Part shown: in pieces, positions 16,909 through 25,840 of the stretch
Numbering within the stretch: position 1 is the first letter of the stretch
Layout of the letters: each line of letters starts with the position of its first letter
Assembly: GCF_000378985.1 (NCBI RefSeq)
Contig: NZ_KB905370.1
Span: 5,516,799-5,580,798 of the forward strand
Reading direction: 5' to 3'
Origin: Ensifer sp. BR816
Lineage (GTDB): Bacteria > Pseudomonadota > Alphaproteobacteria > Rhizobiales > Rhizobiaceae
DNA: 64,000 nucleotides
Translations under genes and position numbers: made by a program
The notes under the pieces: generated by a model
The model's input: only the letters and a program-made list of their open reading frames with translations
What the model was told of the DNA's origin: nothing
Databases searched by the model: none

Positions 16909-19818
16909 ATGGCAGACAAACAATTCGCACGAAGCGGGCCGGCAGAATTCGACAAATTGGCCGATGATGATCCGTTGAGCGAACTTGCCCGCATTGTCGG
17001 TTACGATGCTCGGCCAGCAGTTCAGCAATTGCAGGAATTGCAGCGGCACCAGGAGGCGATCCGACGCGATCCGACCTTTGATCTTGAAGACGAACTGCTG
17101 CGCGCCTTCGACAGCTACGACGCCCCACGCGCAGCGCCGGTTCATCCCGACACCGGGCTTGTCGAGCACCCGGCTGCCAACGCCGCGGCCGACTCGCCCG
17201 CCGAGCCTGTTCTGGAAATCCAGGAGCCTGTCGCGCCGGCCGTCGAACCCGCCGACGAGGTAGCTCCCGAGTCGGAAGCCTACGCGCCAGCTTTCGATGA
17301 GGGCCACGTCTCGAACGACCATGAGCCTGAAGCCGTTGTGGCGCAGGACCTCGATCCCGCAGTTGATCTCGAGCGCGAACTCGAGCTTTCGCTTGGCTAC
17401 GAAGATTTGTCGGCGGAACCTGTGCCTGTCGATTCAGTGGCGCAATCCAATGTTCAGGCCGACACGTCGGAGCTTCCGGCTTTCGAAGACTGGCAGGAGC
17501 CGCTTGCCTCCAGGCTCGCTGCGGCTGGAAAAGCTGCCGAGCAGGCCGCGATCGCGGAGCCGGTGTACCTGGACATGGCCGAGCCGGATCAGCCGCAGGA
17601 GGCGGCGCTCACCGAGGCGATCGCAGCGCATGTGTCGCCGGCCATGCCGTCTGAGACTGCGGCGACCGACCAGGTCGATCGCCTGCTGGCTGATGTCGAG
17701 CGCTTCCCGGTCATTCCGGTCGTCCCGGCCGCAGCAGTCACGGCCACAGCCGCCGCGCAGGCGAGACCCTCGGTGGTCTCCGCTCCCGTCGCGAGGAAGA
17801 ATACCTATCCTTTCACGCCGACGTTCAGCCGCGCGACGCCGGTCGCGTCAACGTCCGGCACGTCACAGCAGAGGGCCTTCGCCAGTCCGATACAGGCGCC
17901 GTCAGCGGTGAAAGCGCCGGTCGCTCCGGTCGTCCCGCCTGTGGCACCTGCCGAACCGGCACTCCAGATCACGCAAGACACGCTGCGGCAAGCCGAGGCA
18001 GAGCCGAGTTTCGATCTCGATGATTTCGAACTCGAACTGGCCGACATCGCGTTGGAGATGGATCTGTCGAAAGACGATGCGCCGAAGGTGGCTGCAGATG
18101 TGGCGCCGGTCGTAGCGCATCCCGCGCTGGTCGAGCCCGCTCATCAGCCGTTCCTGCAGGCGCTCGCTCCGGCGAGCGAACCGAAGCCGCAGCGTGAACA
18201 GGTGCAGGCATCCGTGGTCGCTCCTGTTTCAGCGGTCGCGGAGGCCGAGGAGACATCATCGGAGAGCCCGCTGCCCTTTGATCCCGCCATGATCGGCGAG
18301 ATGGAAAGCGGTGTCGCACCGATCGCCGATCTCGATGTCCCGCAACTGCCGTCGCTGGAGGCCGAGGTCAAGCCGGCTGCCTACCCGAGCGATTTCGACC
18401 TGGATATCGACGCGGAAATGGCGCAGCTTTTCGGCACACCGGCGCCGGTCGCAAAGGGCACAGGCGCCAGCCAGGCCGGGCCAGTAGCCGCGGCTCATGC
18501 CGGATCGGCTGGCAATGGAGGCGCGCCGCTCGCTTCGCTCAACGATTTCGACGAGTTCGAGAAAGCGATGGAAGAGGACTTCCAGCGTTCGATGTCTGAG
18601 CGCCGAAACGCGGCCCAAGACGCCGAGCGAGTGGCGGCAATGCCGCGGGCCGAAGCCATCGACTTTGCCGAGCAGGGCTACGGTCGCCGCTCGTCGCGCA
18701 CGATGCTGCTCGCCGCGAGCGTCGCCGGGGTCATAATTCTCGGGGGTGCCGCCGTTTACGCCTGGATGGGCGGCAGCAGCGCGGTGCTGTCCGGCGACGG
18801 TCCCAAAATCATCCTCGCCGACAAGGACCCCGTAAAAGTCGTTCCGGAGCAAAAGGGCGGCAAAACGGTGCCGAACCAGAATAAGGCCGTCTACGATCGC
18901 GTGGCGGGTGACCAGAGTAGCGCGCCACGTCAGGAGGCCCTTGTCTCCTCGACGGAAGAACCGATGGACGTGGTCCAGAAGACGCTGACGCCCGAGACTC
19001 TGCCGCTGGAAGGCAGTAGCGATGGAGATGCTCTGCCGGGTGTGTCAGCGCCCGAAGAGGAAGAAGTCGCACGTCTGACGCCCGATGCACCTGCGGAGAA
19101 TGGTGCCGTCGAGGAAGACAGCGCTCCGGCCGTCGCGCCGCGCAAGGTCCGGACGATGATCGTCAAGCCGGATGGGACGCTTGTCCCGCGTGAGGAGCCG
19201 GCGGCAGAAGCCACGGCTGCGGCCGTAGCCCAGCCCATTCCAGCCAGCGCTTCGGCGGAAGCCGGCGCTTCCGGCTCCCAGGGCAAGGCGGCAGTCGCTG
19301 TTGCCGCAACCGACCTGCGAGCCGCCGAAGAGCCGGCCGCTCCTGCCGAGAAGGTCGCGCTTGCGGCACCGAGCGAACCCGCTCTGGGCGAGGTTGCTCC
19401 TGTCCGCAACGTCAAGACGACGGCCGTCGGCAGCGAACCGGTCCCGCAGACGCGGCCCGCGACCGAAGCTCCGGCAGCCAAGGCACCGGAAGCCAAGACA
19501 CCGGAAGGTCAGGCGGCGACGGAAACGGCGGCTGTACAGCCCACCGCGCCGCTCGCGACCGCATCGGTTCCGGCCGGCAGCTACGTCGTCCAGATTGCCT
19601 CTCTGCCTTCCGAGGCCGAGGCGCAGAAAAGCTACAATAGCCTCGCAGCGAAGTTCGCGAGCGTCATTGGTGGTCGCGGCGTGGATATCCGCAAGGCGGA
19701 AATTGCCGGCAAGGGTACCTACTACCGCGTCAGGATACCGGCCGGTTCGCGGGACGAAGCGAATTCGCTTTGCTCGCGCTACAAGAGCGCCGGCGGAAGC
19801 TGCCTTGTGACGAAGTAG
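16909..19818 (+). CDS. SPOR-domain cell-envelope protein with a very long disordered region
   Basis: A 969-aa bitopic membrane protein. Residues 1-595 are acidic and rich in Pro, Ala, Glu and Val with no recognisable fold. A single membrane helix (TMLLAASVAGVIILGGAAVYAWM, about 598-620) follows. A second Pro/Ala/Glu-rich periplasmic linker leads to a C-terminal SPOR domain (about 890-969) starting GSYVVQIASLPSEAEAQKSY. SPOR domains bind glycan strands lacking stem peptides at division sites. ATG 16909 is chosen; a GTG nine bases upstream is possible. Its position just before nagZ supports a peptidoglycan role. It is much longer than typical SPOR proteins. Confidence 0.85.
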   Translation: MADKQFARSGPAEFDKLADDDPLSELARIVGYDARPAVQQLQELQRHQEAIRRDPTFDLEDELLRAFDSYDAPRAAPVHPDTGLVEHPAANAAADSPAEPVLEIQEPVAPAVEPADEVAPESEAYAPAFDEGHVSNDHEPEAVVAQDLDPAVDLERELELSLGYEDLSAEPVPVDSVAQSNVQADTSELPAFEDWQEPLASRLAAAGKAAEQAAIAEPVYLDMAEPDQPQEAALTEAIAAHVSPAMPSETAATDQVDRLLADVERFPVIPVVPAAAVTATAAAQARPSVVSAPVARKNTYPFTPTFSRATPVASTSGTSQQRAFASPIQAPSAVKAPVAPVVPPVAPAEPALQITQDTLRQAEAEPSFDLDDFELELADIALEMDLSKDDAPKVAADVAPVVAHPALVEPAHQPFLQALAPASEPKPQREQVQASVVAPVSAVAEAEETSSESPLPFDPAMIGEMESGVAPIADLDVPQLPSLEAEVKPAAYPSDFDLDIDAEMAQLFGTPAPVAKGTGASQAGPVAAAHAGSAGNGGAPLASLNDFDEFEKAMEEDFQRSMSERRNAAQDAERVAAMPRAEAIDFAEQGYGRRSSRTMLLAASVAGVIILGGAAVYAWMGGSSAVLSGDGPKIILADKDPVKVVPEQKGGKTVPNQNKAVYDRVAGDQSSAPRQEALVSSTEEPMDVVQKTLTPETLPLEGSSDGDALPGVSAPEEEEVARLTPDAPAENGAVEEDSAPAVAPRKVRTMIVKPDGTLVPREEPAAEATAAAVAQPIPASASAEAGASGSQGKAAVAVAATDLRAAEEPAAPAEKVALAAPSEPALGEVAPVRNVKTTAVGSEPVPQTRPATEAPAAKAPEAKTPEGQAATETAAVQPTAPLATASVPAGSYVVQIASLPSEAEAQKSYNSLAAKFASVIGGRGVDIRKAEIAGKGTYYRVRIPAGSRDEANSLCSRYKSAGGSCLVTK

Positions 19819-19844
19819 CCTCAGAAACGGTTCGAGAAGTGGAA

Positions 19845-19878
19845 CGGGCGCGGCAGGGATGTCGCGCCCGCTTTCTTT
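19845..19878 (+). terminator. Hairpin terminator after the SPOR gene
   Basis: CGGGCGCG (19845-19852) pairs perfectly with CGCGCCCG (19863-19870), followed by CTTTCTTT. It lies before nagZ, so nagZ transcription may be attenuated or start separately. Confidence 0.7.
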
Positions 19879-19962
19879 AAGGCAGGCGTTTGCCTGTGCA
19901 TGGAGATGTCGGGCGTCGGTTTGCCGCTTCGCGGTTCGGCCGCAGGACACTATGATCCACGT

Positions 19963-20979
19963 ATGAGCGAATCAAAGGCATTCATCTCGGGCTGCAAAGG
20001 CCTTTCCCTGACGGCGGACGAGCGCAGTTTCTTCGCCGGCGAACGCCCCTGGGGCTTCATTCTCTTCGGCCGCAACATCGGTGAGAGAGAGCAGATCTGC
20101 GATCTCGTCGCGGCTCTGCGGGACAGCGTCGGCAATCCGAAAGCGCCCGTCCTGATCGATCAGGAGGGCGGTCGTGTGCAGCGCATTCGGCCGCCGCTCG
20201 TGCAGCAGTATCCGAGCGGTGCTGCGATCGGGGAGCTCTACCGAAGCGACGAACAGATGGGGCTGCGCGCAGCCTGGCTGCTTGGGCGCCTGCATGCGTT
20301 CGATCTCATGCGCTTCGGCATCACCGTGGATTGTCTGCCGGTTCTCGACGTTCCGGTGCCCGGCAGCCATGACGTCATCGGCAACCGGGCTTACGGACAC
20401 GACCCGGCGATCGTGACGACGATCGGCCGTGCGCTGAGCGAGGGCCTGAAGGCGGGCGGCATGCTACCGGTCATGAAGCACATGCCGGGCCATGGCCGCA
20501 CCTTCGTGGATTCGCATCACAATCTGCCGGTGGTCAACGCCTCGTTGGAAGAACTGAAGCGAGTCGACTTCCAGCCTTTCGCTGACATGAAGGACGAGGC
20601 GATGGCCATGTCGGCGCATATGGTCTTCACCGCGATCGATCCGGACAATCCGGCGACGACGTCTCCGAGGGTCGTGCAGGAGATCATCCGCGACTATATC
20701 GGCTTCGACGGCCTGTTGATGTCCGACGACGTTTCCATGAACGCGCTTGCCGGGGATATGACGGCCCGCGCCCGCGGGATTATCGGCGCAGGGCTCGATC
20801 TCGTCTTGCATTGTCACGGCATTATGGAAGAAATGAAGGCCGTCGCCGATGTCGTGCCGGTCCTTTCGGGCGATCGGCTGCGGCGGGCCAAAGCGGCTGA
20901 GGCCGCCTTCCGGCAGCCGGATGCTTCGGACGAAGACATATTGCGAGCGGAGTTCAATGCGATGTTCGCGCTCGCCTAG
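19963..20979 (+). CDS. nagZ: Beta-N-acetylhexosaminidase NagZ (glycoside hydrolase family 3)
   Basis: A 338-aa cytoplasmic GH3 enzyme that removes GlcNAc from anhydromuropeptides in peptidoglycan recycling. The family signature KHMPGHGRTFVDSHHNLP lies near residues 172-189 and carries the His of the catalytic Asp-His dyad. LIDQEGGRVQRIRPP and LLMSDDVSMNAL (candidate nucleophile Asp) are also present. ATG 19963 starts MSESKAFISGCKG; longer in-frame starts lack family similarity. The last base of the TAG stop is the first base of a two-hairpin repeat. scpA follows after 138 bp. Confidence 0.93.
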   Translation: MSESKAFISGCKGLSLTADERSFFAGERPWGFILFGRNIGEREQICDLVAALRDSVGNPKAPVLIDQEGGRVQRIRPPLVQQYPSGAAIGELYRSDEQMGLRAAWLLGRLHAFDLMRFGITVDCLPVLDVPVPGSHDVIGNRAYGHDPAIVTTIGRALSEGLKAGGMLPVMKHMPGHGRTFVDSHHNLPVVNASLEELKRVDFQPFADMKDEAMAMSAHMVFTAIDPDNPATTSPRVVQEIIRDYIGFDGLLMSDDVSMNALAGDMTARARGIIGAGLDLVLHCHGIMEEMKAVADVVPVLSGDRLRRAKAAEAAFRQPDASDEDILRAEFNAMFALA

Positions 20980-21083
20980 CGCATCGGCCCGAAAATCCGA
21001 GCTGATTTTCGGAAAGCACGATGCGTGGGTGCAAGGTGTTACAGCGCCCTTTTTGCGCGTCTGAAAAGACGCGCGGAGCTGTA
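20979..21083. repeat. RIME-type two-palindrome intergenic repeat, copy 1
   Basis: A 105-bp element of two hairpins. The first pairs GCGCATCG with CGATGCG and CCGAAAATC with GATTTTCGG. The second pairs TTACAGC with GCTGTAA and GCGCGTCT with AGACGCGC around GAAA. A second copy with the same architecture is at 36522-36625. The pattern fits the rhizobial intergenic mosaic elements (RIME); family membership is from memory, the repeat itself is seen directly. Confidence 0.85.
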
Positions 21084-21117
21084 AGAGAGAAGGCAGCGCC
21101 GGCTGCGCTGGAAGGGC

Positions 21118-21990
21118 ATGGTGGCGATGGGGTCTGACGAAAGGCAGGGACAGCCCGCGGCAAAGGCGCCGATGGAGCCTTTGTGGCAGGAGGAGTCTGC
21201 CGAACGCGGCCTGCACGAGGAAGAGCTCGTTGTCGACATCGGCGGCTTCGAGGGGCCGCTCGATCTGCTGCTTCATCTTGCCCGCAGCCAGCGCGTCGAC
21301 CTTTCCCGCATCTCGGTTCTCGCACTTGCCGAACAGTATATCGCCTTCATCGAGCGGGCGCGCTCCATCCGCATCGAACTTGCCGCCGACTACCTGGTCA
21401 TGGCGGCATGGCTTGCCTACCTGAAGTCACGCCTCCTCATACCCCAGCAGTCGAAAGACGAGGGCCCGTCCGGCGAGGAAATGGCTTCCGCCCTCGCATT
21501 CCGGCTGAAGCGCCTCGAGGCGATGCGCGATGCGGCGACGCGGCTGGTCAACCGCAGCCGGCTGGGTCGCGACGTCTTTGCGCGCGGGGCACCCGAGCAT
21601 CTCGTCGCGGAGAGAAAGTCCGACTACGACGCCTCGCTCTACGACTTGCTGACGGCCTATGCCACGCTCCGGCAGCGCCAGGCGATAACGCAGGTGACGA
21701 TCGAGAAGCGCCACGTCTGGTCGCTTTCCGATGCACGCCTCCTCCTGGCCAGAATGGTTGGGGGCCTTGACGACTGGACCGCGCTCGACCTTTTCCTCAT
21801 CCGCTACATGACGAGCCCGAGGGAGCGCGCAACCGCCATTGCAAGTTCGTTTGCCGCGTCGCTCGAAATGGTGCGGGAGGGAAGGTTGGAGATCCGGCAG
21901 GAAGCCGCTTTCGCTCCGATCTATTTGAGGCGCGGGCCGAAACCGATCGATGCTGCGACCTTGGCGGAAATGGAGGCAGCGCGTGGCTGA
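21118..21990 (+). CDS. scpA: Segregation and condensation protein A (kleisin)
   Basis: A 290-aa ScpA, the kleisin that bridges SMC heads in the bacterial condensin needed for chromosome segregation. The family N-terminus appears as FEGPLDLLLHLARSQRVDLSRI (about residues 44-65), followed by YLVMAAWLAYLKSRLLIP and a helical C-terminus. The first 35 residues are a nonconserved acidic extension. ATG 21118 or 21127 may be used; a GGAAGG stretch lies just upstream. It overlaps scpB by 8 bp, so the two are co-translated. Confidence 0.93.
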   Translation: MVAMGSDERQGQPAAKAPMEPLWQEESAERGLHEEELVVDIGGFEGPLDLLLHLARSQRVDLSRISVLALAEQYIAFIERARSIRIELAADYLVMAAWLAYLKSRLLIPQQSKDEGPSGEEMASALAFRLKRLEAMRDAATRLVNRSRLGRDVFARGAPEHLVAERKSDYDASLYDLLTAYATLRQRQAITQVTIEKRHVWSLSDARLLLARMVGGLDDWTALDLFLIRYMTSPRERATAIASSFAASLEMVREGRLEIRQEAAFAPIYLRRGPKPIDAATLAEMEAARG

Positions 21991-22708
21991 GGCACAAAAA
22001 TACTTGCCCGGAATACCCGACGAGGAAGAGTTCGACGAGCTTCTGGTCGCCCCCGGGCTCGCGGAGGAGGCGGAGCGTATTGCCGAGGCACTCGTCTTTG
22101 CATCGGCGCAGCCAATCTCCGAGAGCTATATCGCCAGCCGCATACCCCGTGGCGTCGATGTCGGGCAGATCATGTCGCGGCTGAAAGAGTCCTATGCGGG
22201 CCGTGGTGTCAATCTCGTGCAGGTCGCCGACCATTGGGCCTTTCGTACTGCTGCCGATCTCTCCTTCGTCGTCCAGACCGATGAACAGGAAGTCAAGAAG
22301 CTCTCCCGTGCCGCATTGGAAGTACTGGCCATCATCGCCTATCACCAGCCGGTAACGCGTGCGGAGATCGAAGACATTCGTGGCGTACAGACGTCAAAGG
22401 GCACGCTCGATGTGCTGATGGAGGCGGGATGGGTGCGGTTCCGCGGCCGCCGGCGCACGCCTGGGCGGCCGGTGACATTCGGGACGACGCGGGATTTCCT
22501 CGATCACTTCGGGCTGGAGGAGATCCGCGATCTTCCAGGCATCGAGGAGTTGAAGGGCGCCGGGCTCCTGTCCGGTCGCGTTCCTTCCAACCTGCATATT
22601 CCGGTGCCCGTCGGCGAGGACGAGCTTTCCGACAATGAAGATCCCATTACCCAGATGGACCTCGAGGAACTGGGCCTCTTGACTCCGAAGGCTGAAGAAG
22701 ACGATTAG
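21983..22708 (+). CDS. scpB: Segregation and condensation protein B
   Basis: A 241-aa ScpB, the winged-helix partner of ScpA in the SMC-ScpAB condensin. The conserved segment LEVLAIIAYHQPVTRAEIEDIRGV is visible at about residues 112-135, followed by the second winged helix with GRPVTFGTTRDFLDHFGL. The start is GTG 21983, overlapping the last 8 bp of scpA, with GGAGG six bases upstream. The acidic C-terminal tail is typical of rhizobial ScpB. Confidence 0.92.
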   Translation: MAEAQKYLPGIPDEEEFDELLVAPGLAEEAERIAEALVFASAQPISESYIASRIPRGVDVGQIMSRLKESYAGRGVNLVQVADHWAFRTAADLSFVVQTDEQEVKKLSRAALEVLAIIAYHQPVTRAEIEDIRGVQTSKGTLDVLMEAGWVRFRGRRRTPGRPVTFGTTRDFLDHFGLEEIRDLPGIEELKGAGLLSGRVPSNLHIPVPVGEDELSDNEDPITQMDLEELGLLTPKAEEDD

Positions 22709-22780
22709 AAATCCTGAGTGGACGGATCGGCTTTAAAGCCGATATGCCCGCCGAATGCCTTCGGTTCAAGGAATAGAGGT

Positions 22781-23890
22781 ATGGGTTCAGACGCGCTCAA
22801 CGGCGCCGTTGCGACGAAGAGACGGCCGGGCGTGTCCTTTGCGGCAAGCCTCGCATTCGAGAACGTCAGCCACCGCTATCATTCCAAGGACACGATCAAG
22901 GACTTCTCCCTGACGGCCGATGCCGGCGAAGTGCTGTGTCTGCTCGGGCCCTCCGGTTCGGGCAAGACGACCTTGTTGCGGATTGCTGCCGGCATCGAAA
23001 TGCAGACAGGCGGGCGGCTTCTGCTGAACGGCCAGGAAATATCGGGACCTTCCGTTTTTCTTCCACCGGAGAGGCGCGGCGTCGGGCTGATGTTCCAGGA
23101 CTTCGCGCTCTTCCCGCACATGACCATTCGGGACAATGTCTGTTTTGGGCTGACGGCCTTGCCGAAGAAGGAGGCCCTGATCCAGGCCGATGCGGCGCTC
23201 GATCGGGTGGGCCTGTTTCACTATGCCGATCGCTACCCTCATGTGCTTTCCGGCGGCGAGCAGCAGCGGGTGGCGCTTGCCCGGGCGCTCGCTCCGCGAC
23301 CGGCGGTGCTGTTGATGGACGAGCCCTTCTCCGGTCTCGATTCCCGTCTGAAGGACTCCATCCGTGCCGACACGCTGGCCATTCTGCGCGAGACCCGGGC
23401 GACGGCGATCGTCGTCACCCACGACGCGGAAGAGGCCATGCGCATGGCTGACCGGATTGCGCTTCTGAAGGACGGCTGTCTGGTTCAGGTCGGTACTGCC
23501 GACGAGCTCTACCGCAAGCCCTGCAATCTTTTTGCGGCCGGGTTCTTTTCCGAGATCAACGTTTTTGATGCACGCGTGCGCGGCGGCCGTGTCGAAACGC
23601 CGCTCGGCGAAGTGCCCGCCGGCGGATACGAGGAGGGGCAGCCTCTCAGCGTGGCTGTACGGCTATCCGGTGTTCAGTTGAAGCAGGAAGGCGGCGACAT
23701 CCCGGCGCGTATCCTGTCGCGGCGTTTCCTGGGCGTGGTCGAGCTTCTGGAACTCGCCGTGCCACAGTCCGAACGGACGGTGCGGGCGCGCATCCGCGCC
23801 GACCTGTTGCCGCAAGGATTGCGCGACGTCACGCTTTCAGTTAACGAGCGCGACATATTGGTGTTTGAAAAAGACGCCTCGACATCTTAG
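22781..23890 (+). CDS. ABC transporter ATP-binding protein (Fe3+/polyamine-type, orphan)
   Basis: A 369-aa ABC ATPase with Walker A GPSGSGKT (about residues 56-63), Q-loop FQDFALFPHM, signature LSGGEQQR, Walker B VLLMDEPFSGLD and switch HDAEEAM. A C-terminal TOBE-like regulatory domain follows (about 270-369). The layout is that of import ATPases of the FbpC/PotA/UgpC group. No permease or binding-protein genes are adjacent, so the substrate cannot be assigned from context. ATG 22781 follows AGAGGT. It lies between scpB and tatA in the same direction, 72 bp after scpB. Confidence 0.85.
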   Translation: MGSDALNGAVATKRRPGVSFAASLAFENVSHRYHSKDTIKDFSLTADAGEVLCLLGPSGSGKTTLLRIAAGIEMQTGGRLLLNGQEISGPSVFLPPERRGVGLMFQDFALFPHMTIRDNVCFGLTALPKKEALIQADAALDRVGLFHYADRYPHVLSGGEQQRVALARALAPRPAVLLMDEPFSGLDSRLKDSIRADTLAILRETRATAIVVTHDAEEAMRMADRIALLKDGCLVQVGTADELYRKPCNLFAAGFFSEINVFDARVRGGRVETPLGEVPAGGYEEGQPLSVAVRLSGVQLKQEGGDIPARILSRRFLGVVELLELAVPQSERTVRARIRADLLPQGLRDVTLSVNERDILVFEKDASTS

Positions 23891-23982
23891 GGTCCGTCAG
23901 AATGATGGCGTGCTGTCGAGCAGCGCCTGAAAAATGACAACGTGATGGCTTTACATCGGTAAAGCTGCGAGGGAGTAAGTGG

Positions 23983-24189
23983 ATGGGTTCGTTTAGCATC
24001 TGGCATTGGCTGATCGTCCTGGTGGTCGTGCTGCTGTTGTTTGGCCGTGGCAAGATCCCGGAACTGATGGGCGACGTTGCCAAGGGCATCAAGAACTTCA
24101 AGAAGGGCATGACCGACGAGGACGCTGCCTCAGCCGACAAGACGATCGACGGCAAGACCGTCGAGCATAAGTCCGACGAAGTCCGCTGA
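23983..24189 (+). CDS. tatA: Twin-arginine translocase subunit TatA
   Basis: A 68-aa TatA with an N-terminal membrane helix ([16 protein letters not shown]), the [23 protein letters not shown] amphipathic-helix signature with its Phe-Gly hinge, and a short charged tail. TatA polymerises to form the pore that exports folded proteins. It is the first gene of a complete tatA-tatB-tatC set. GAGGGAGTAAGTGG precedes ATG 23983. Confidence 0.96.
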   Translation: MGSFSIWHWLIVLVVVLLLFGRGKIPELMGDVAKGIKNFKKGMTDEDAASADKTIDGKTVEHKSDEVR

Positions 24190-24263
24190 CGATCGGAAGA
24201 TGGCGGAACCGGGCGCGACATAGCGTCCGGTGAGCCGCATTACGGGTTTGTAGGGCGCGTCGG

Positions 24264-24962
24264 ATGCTTGATATCGGCTGGACCGAGCTTGTTGTTATCG
24301 CAATCGTCTTGATCGTCGTCGTTGGACCGAAGGACCTGCCGCCCATGCTGCGGGCTTTCGGGCGGATGACGGCGCGGATGCGGGGTATGGCCTCCGATTT
24401 CCGCCGTCAATTCGACGAAGCGCTGCGGGAGGCCGATCTCGACGAGGTCCGCAAGACGATCAGCGACGCGCAAAGTCTCAATCCGACCACGGCGTTGCGC
24501 GACGCCATGAACCCGCTGCGCCAGCTCGGGAACGAGATCAAATCGGATCTGCAGAAGGCCACGACGCCCGACGCGCCGGCTCAACCTGCAACGCCGGAAT
24601 CTCAAGTTGCTCCGGCGAGCGCGCCCGCTGGGGCAATTACACAGCCTGTCGACACGGTGGCCGCCGCCGCTGTCGGCTCTGCCTCCCGGCAGATGGAACG
24701 TGCGACGGCGGATGAGGTAAAGGTGGCGGAGGCAAAGCCCGCCGGGGCGCCGCCAAAGCGCGCCGCCAAGCCCAAGGCCGCGACTGCTTCGCCGAAGGCG
24801 CCGACCGTCAAGGCCACTCCGAACAAGCGAGCCCCCAAGGCGACCGCGTCGACGGCGCCGAAGAAGATCGCGGCCAGGAAGACAACAGCCGGCGAGGGTG
24901 CGAGCGCTATCAAGACCGAGAAGACAAGCGCATCTTCGCGCAAGAAAAAAGGTGACGCATGA
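24264..24962 (+). CDS. tatB: Twin-arginine translocase subunit TatB
   Basis: A 232-aa TatB with the N-terminal MLDIGWTELVVIAIVLIVVVGPKDLP helix-hinge and amphipathic helix. A long Ala/Pro/Lys-rich cytoplasmic tail, full of short AKP/KAP runs, is characteristic of rhizobial TatB. With TatC it forms the twin-arginine signal receptor. It overlaps tatC by four bases (ATGA), consistent with translational coupling. Confidence 0.95.
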   Translation: MLDIGWTELVVIAIVLIVVVGPKDLPPMLRAFGRMTARMRGMASDFRRQFDEALREADLDEVRKTISDAQSLNPTTALRDAMNPLRQLGNEIKSDLQKATTPDAPAQPATPESQVAPASAPAGAITQPVDTVAAAAVGSASRQMERATADEVKVAEAKPAGAPPKRAAKPKAATASPKAPTVKATPNKRAPKATASTAPKKIAARKTTAGEGASAIKTEKTSASSRKKKGDA

Positions 24963-25801
24963 GCGGCGATATCGAGGACAAGCCGCAGCCGTTGATCGAG
25001 CACCTCATTGAGCTGCGCGCGCGGCTGATGTGGGCTGTCGGCGCGTTCTTCGTCGCCTTTCTTGTCTGCTTCTATTTCGCCAAGCAGCTATTCAACCTCC
25101 TCGTCCTGCCGTTCAAGTGGGCGGTGAGCTGGGCCGGCCTCAGCCATCGCAACGTCGAGCTGATCTATACCGCCCCGCAGGAATTCTTCTTCACCCAGAT
25201 CAAGGTGGCGATGTTCGGCGCGCTGGTTATCGCCTTTCCAGTCATTGCTTCGCAGGTCTACAAGTTCGTCGCGCCCGGTCTCTACAAGAATGAGCGGGCC
25301 GCCTTTCTGCCGTTCCTGGTTGCGTCTCCGCTTCTTTTCCTGCTCGGCGGCGCTCTGGTCTATTTCTTCTTCACGCCGATGGTCATGTGGTTCTTCCTGG
25401 CCATGGAGCAAGGCGGCGGCGAAGGGCAGGTCGCGATCCAGCTGCTGCCGAAGGTGTCGGAGTATCTGAGCCTGATCATGTCGCTGGTGTTCGCCTTCGG
25501 CCTCGTCTTCCAGTTGCCCGTCGTCACGACGCTCTTGGCGCGCGTCGGCTTCGTCAGTTCGCAGGGACTCGCCGAGAAGCGCAAATATGCGATCGTCATC
25601 GCCTTCGTCGTCGCCGCCGTCCTGACGCCGCCAGACCCTGTTTCCCAGATCGGTCTTGCGCTGCCAGCCATCCTTCTCTACGAGATTTCAATCTATACGG
25701 CGCGACTCGTTGAACGACAGCGGGAAGCTGAGGCACGTGCAGACGAGTCTGCCTCTTCGCAGGAAGGTTCTTCGGGAACGGTCGGGCCCGCCCAGGGCTG
25801 A
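24959..25801 (+). CDS. tatC: Twin-arginine translocase subunit TatC
   Basis: A 280-aa polytopic protein with six predicted membrane segments. It has the TatC N-terminal signature PLIEHLIELRARLMWA, followed by QEFFFTQIKVAMFGALVIAFP, and VLTPPDPVSQIGLALP in the last third. It recognises the twin-arginine motif of Tat substrates. It is the last gene of the tat operon; serS begins 39 bp later in the same direction and may share its transcript. Confidence 0.96.
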   Translation: MSGDIEDKPQPLIEHLIELRARLMWAVGAFFVAFLVCFYFAKQLFNLLVLPFKWAVSWAGLSHRNVELIYTAPQEFFFTQIKVAMFGALVIAFPVIASQVYKFVAPGLYKNERAAFLPFLVASPLLFLLGGALVYFFFTPMVMWFFLAMEQGGGEGQVAIQLLPKVSEYLSLIMSLVFAFGLVFQLPVVTTLLARVGFVSSQGLAEKRKYAIVIAFVVAAVLTPPDPVSQIGLALPAILLYEISIYTARLVERQREAEARADESASSQEGSSGTVGPAQG

Positions 25802-25840
25802 CGTTTTCGCGCCGTGACCTGACCAACGCGTGGGACGACT

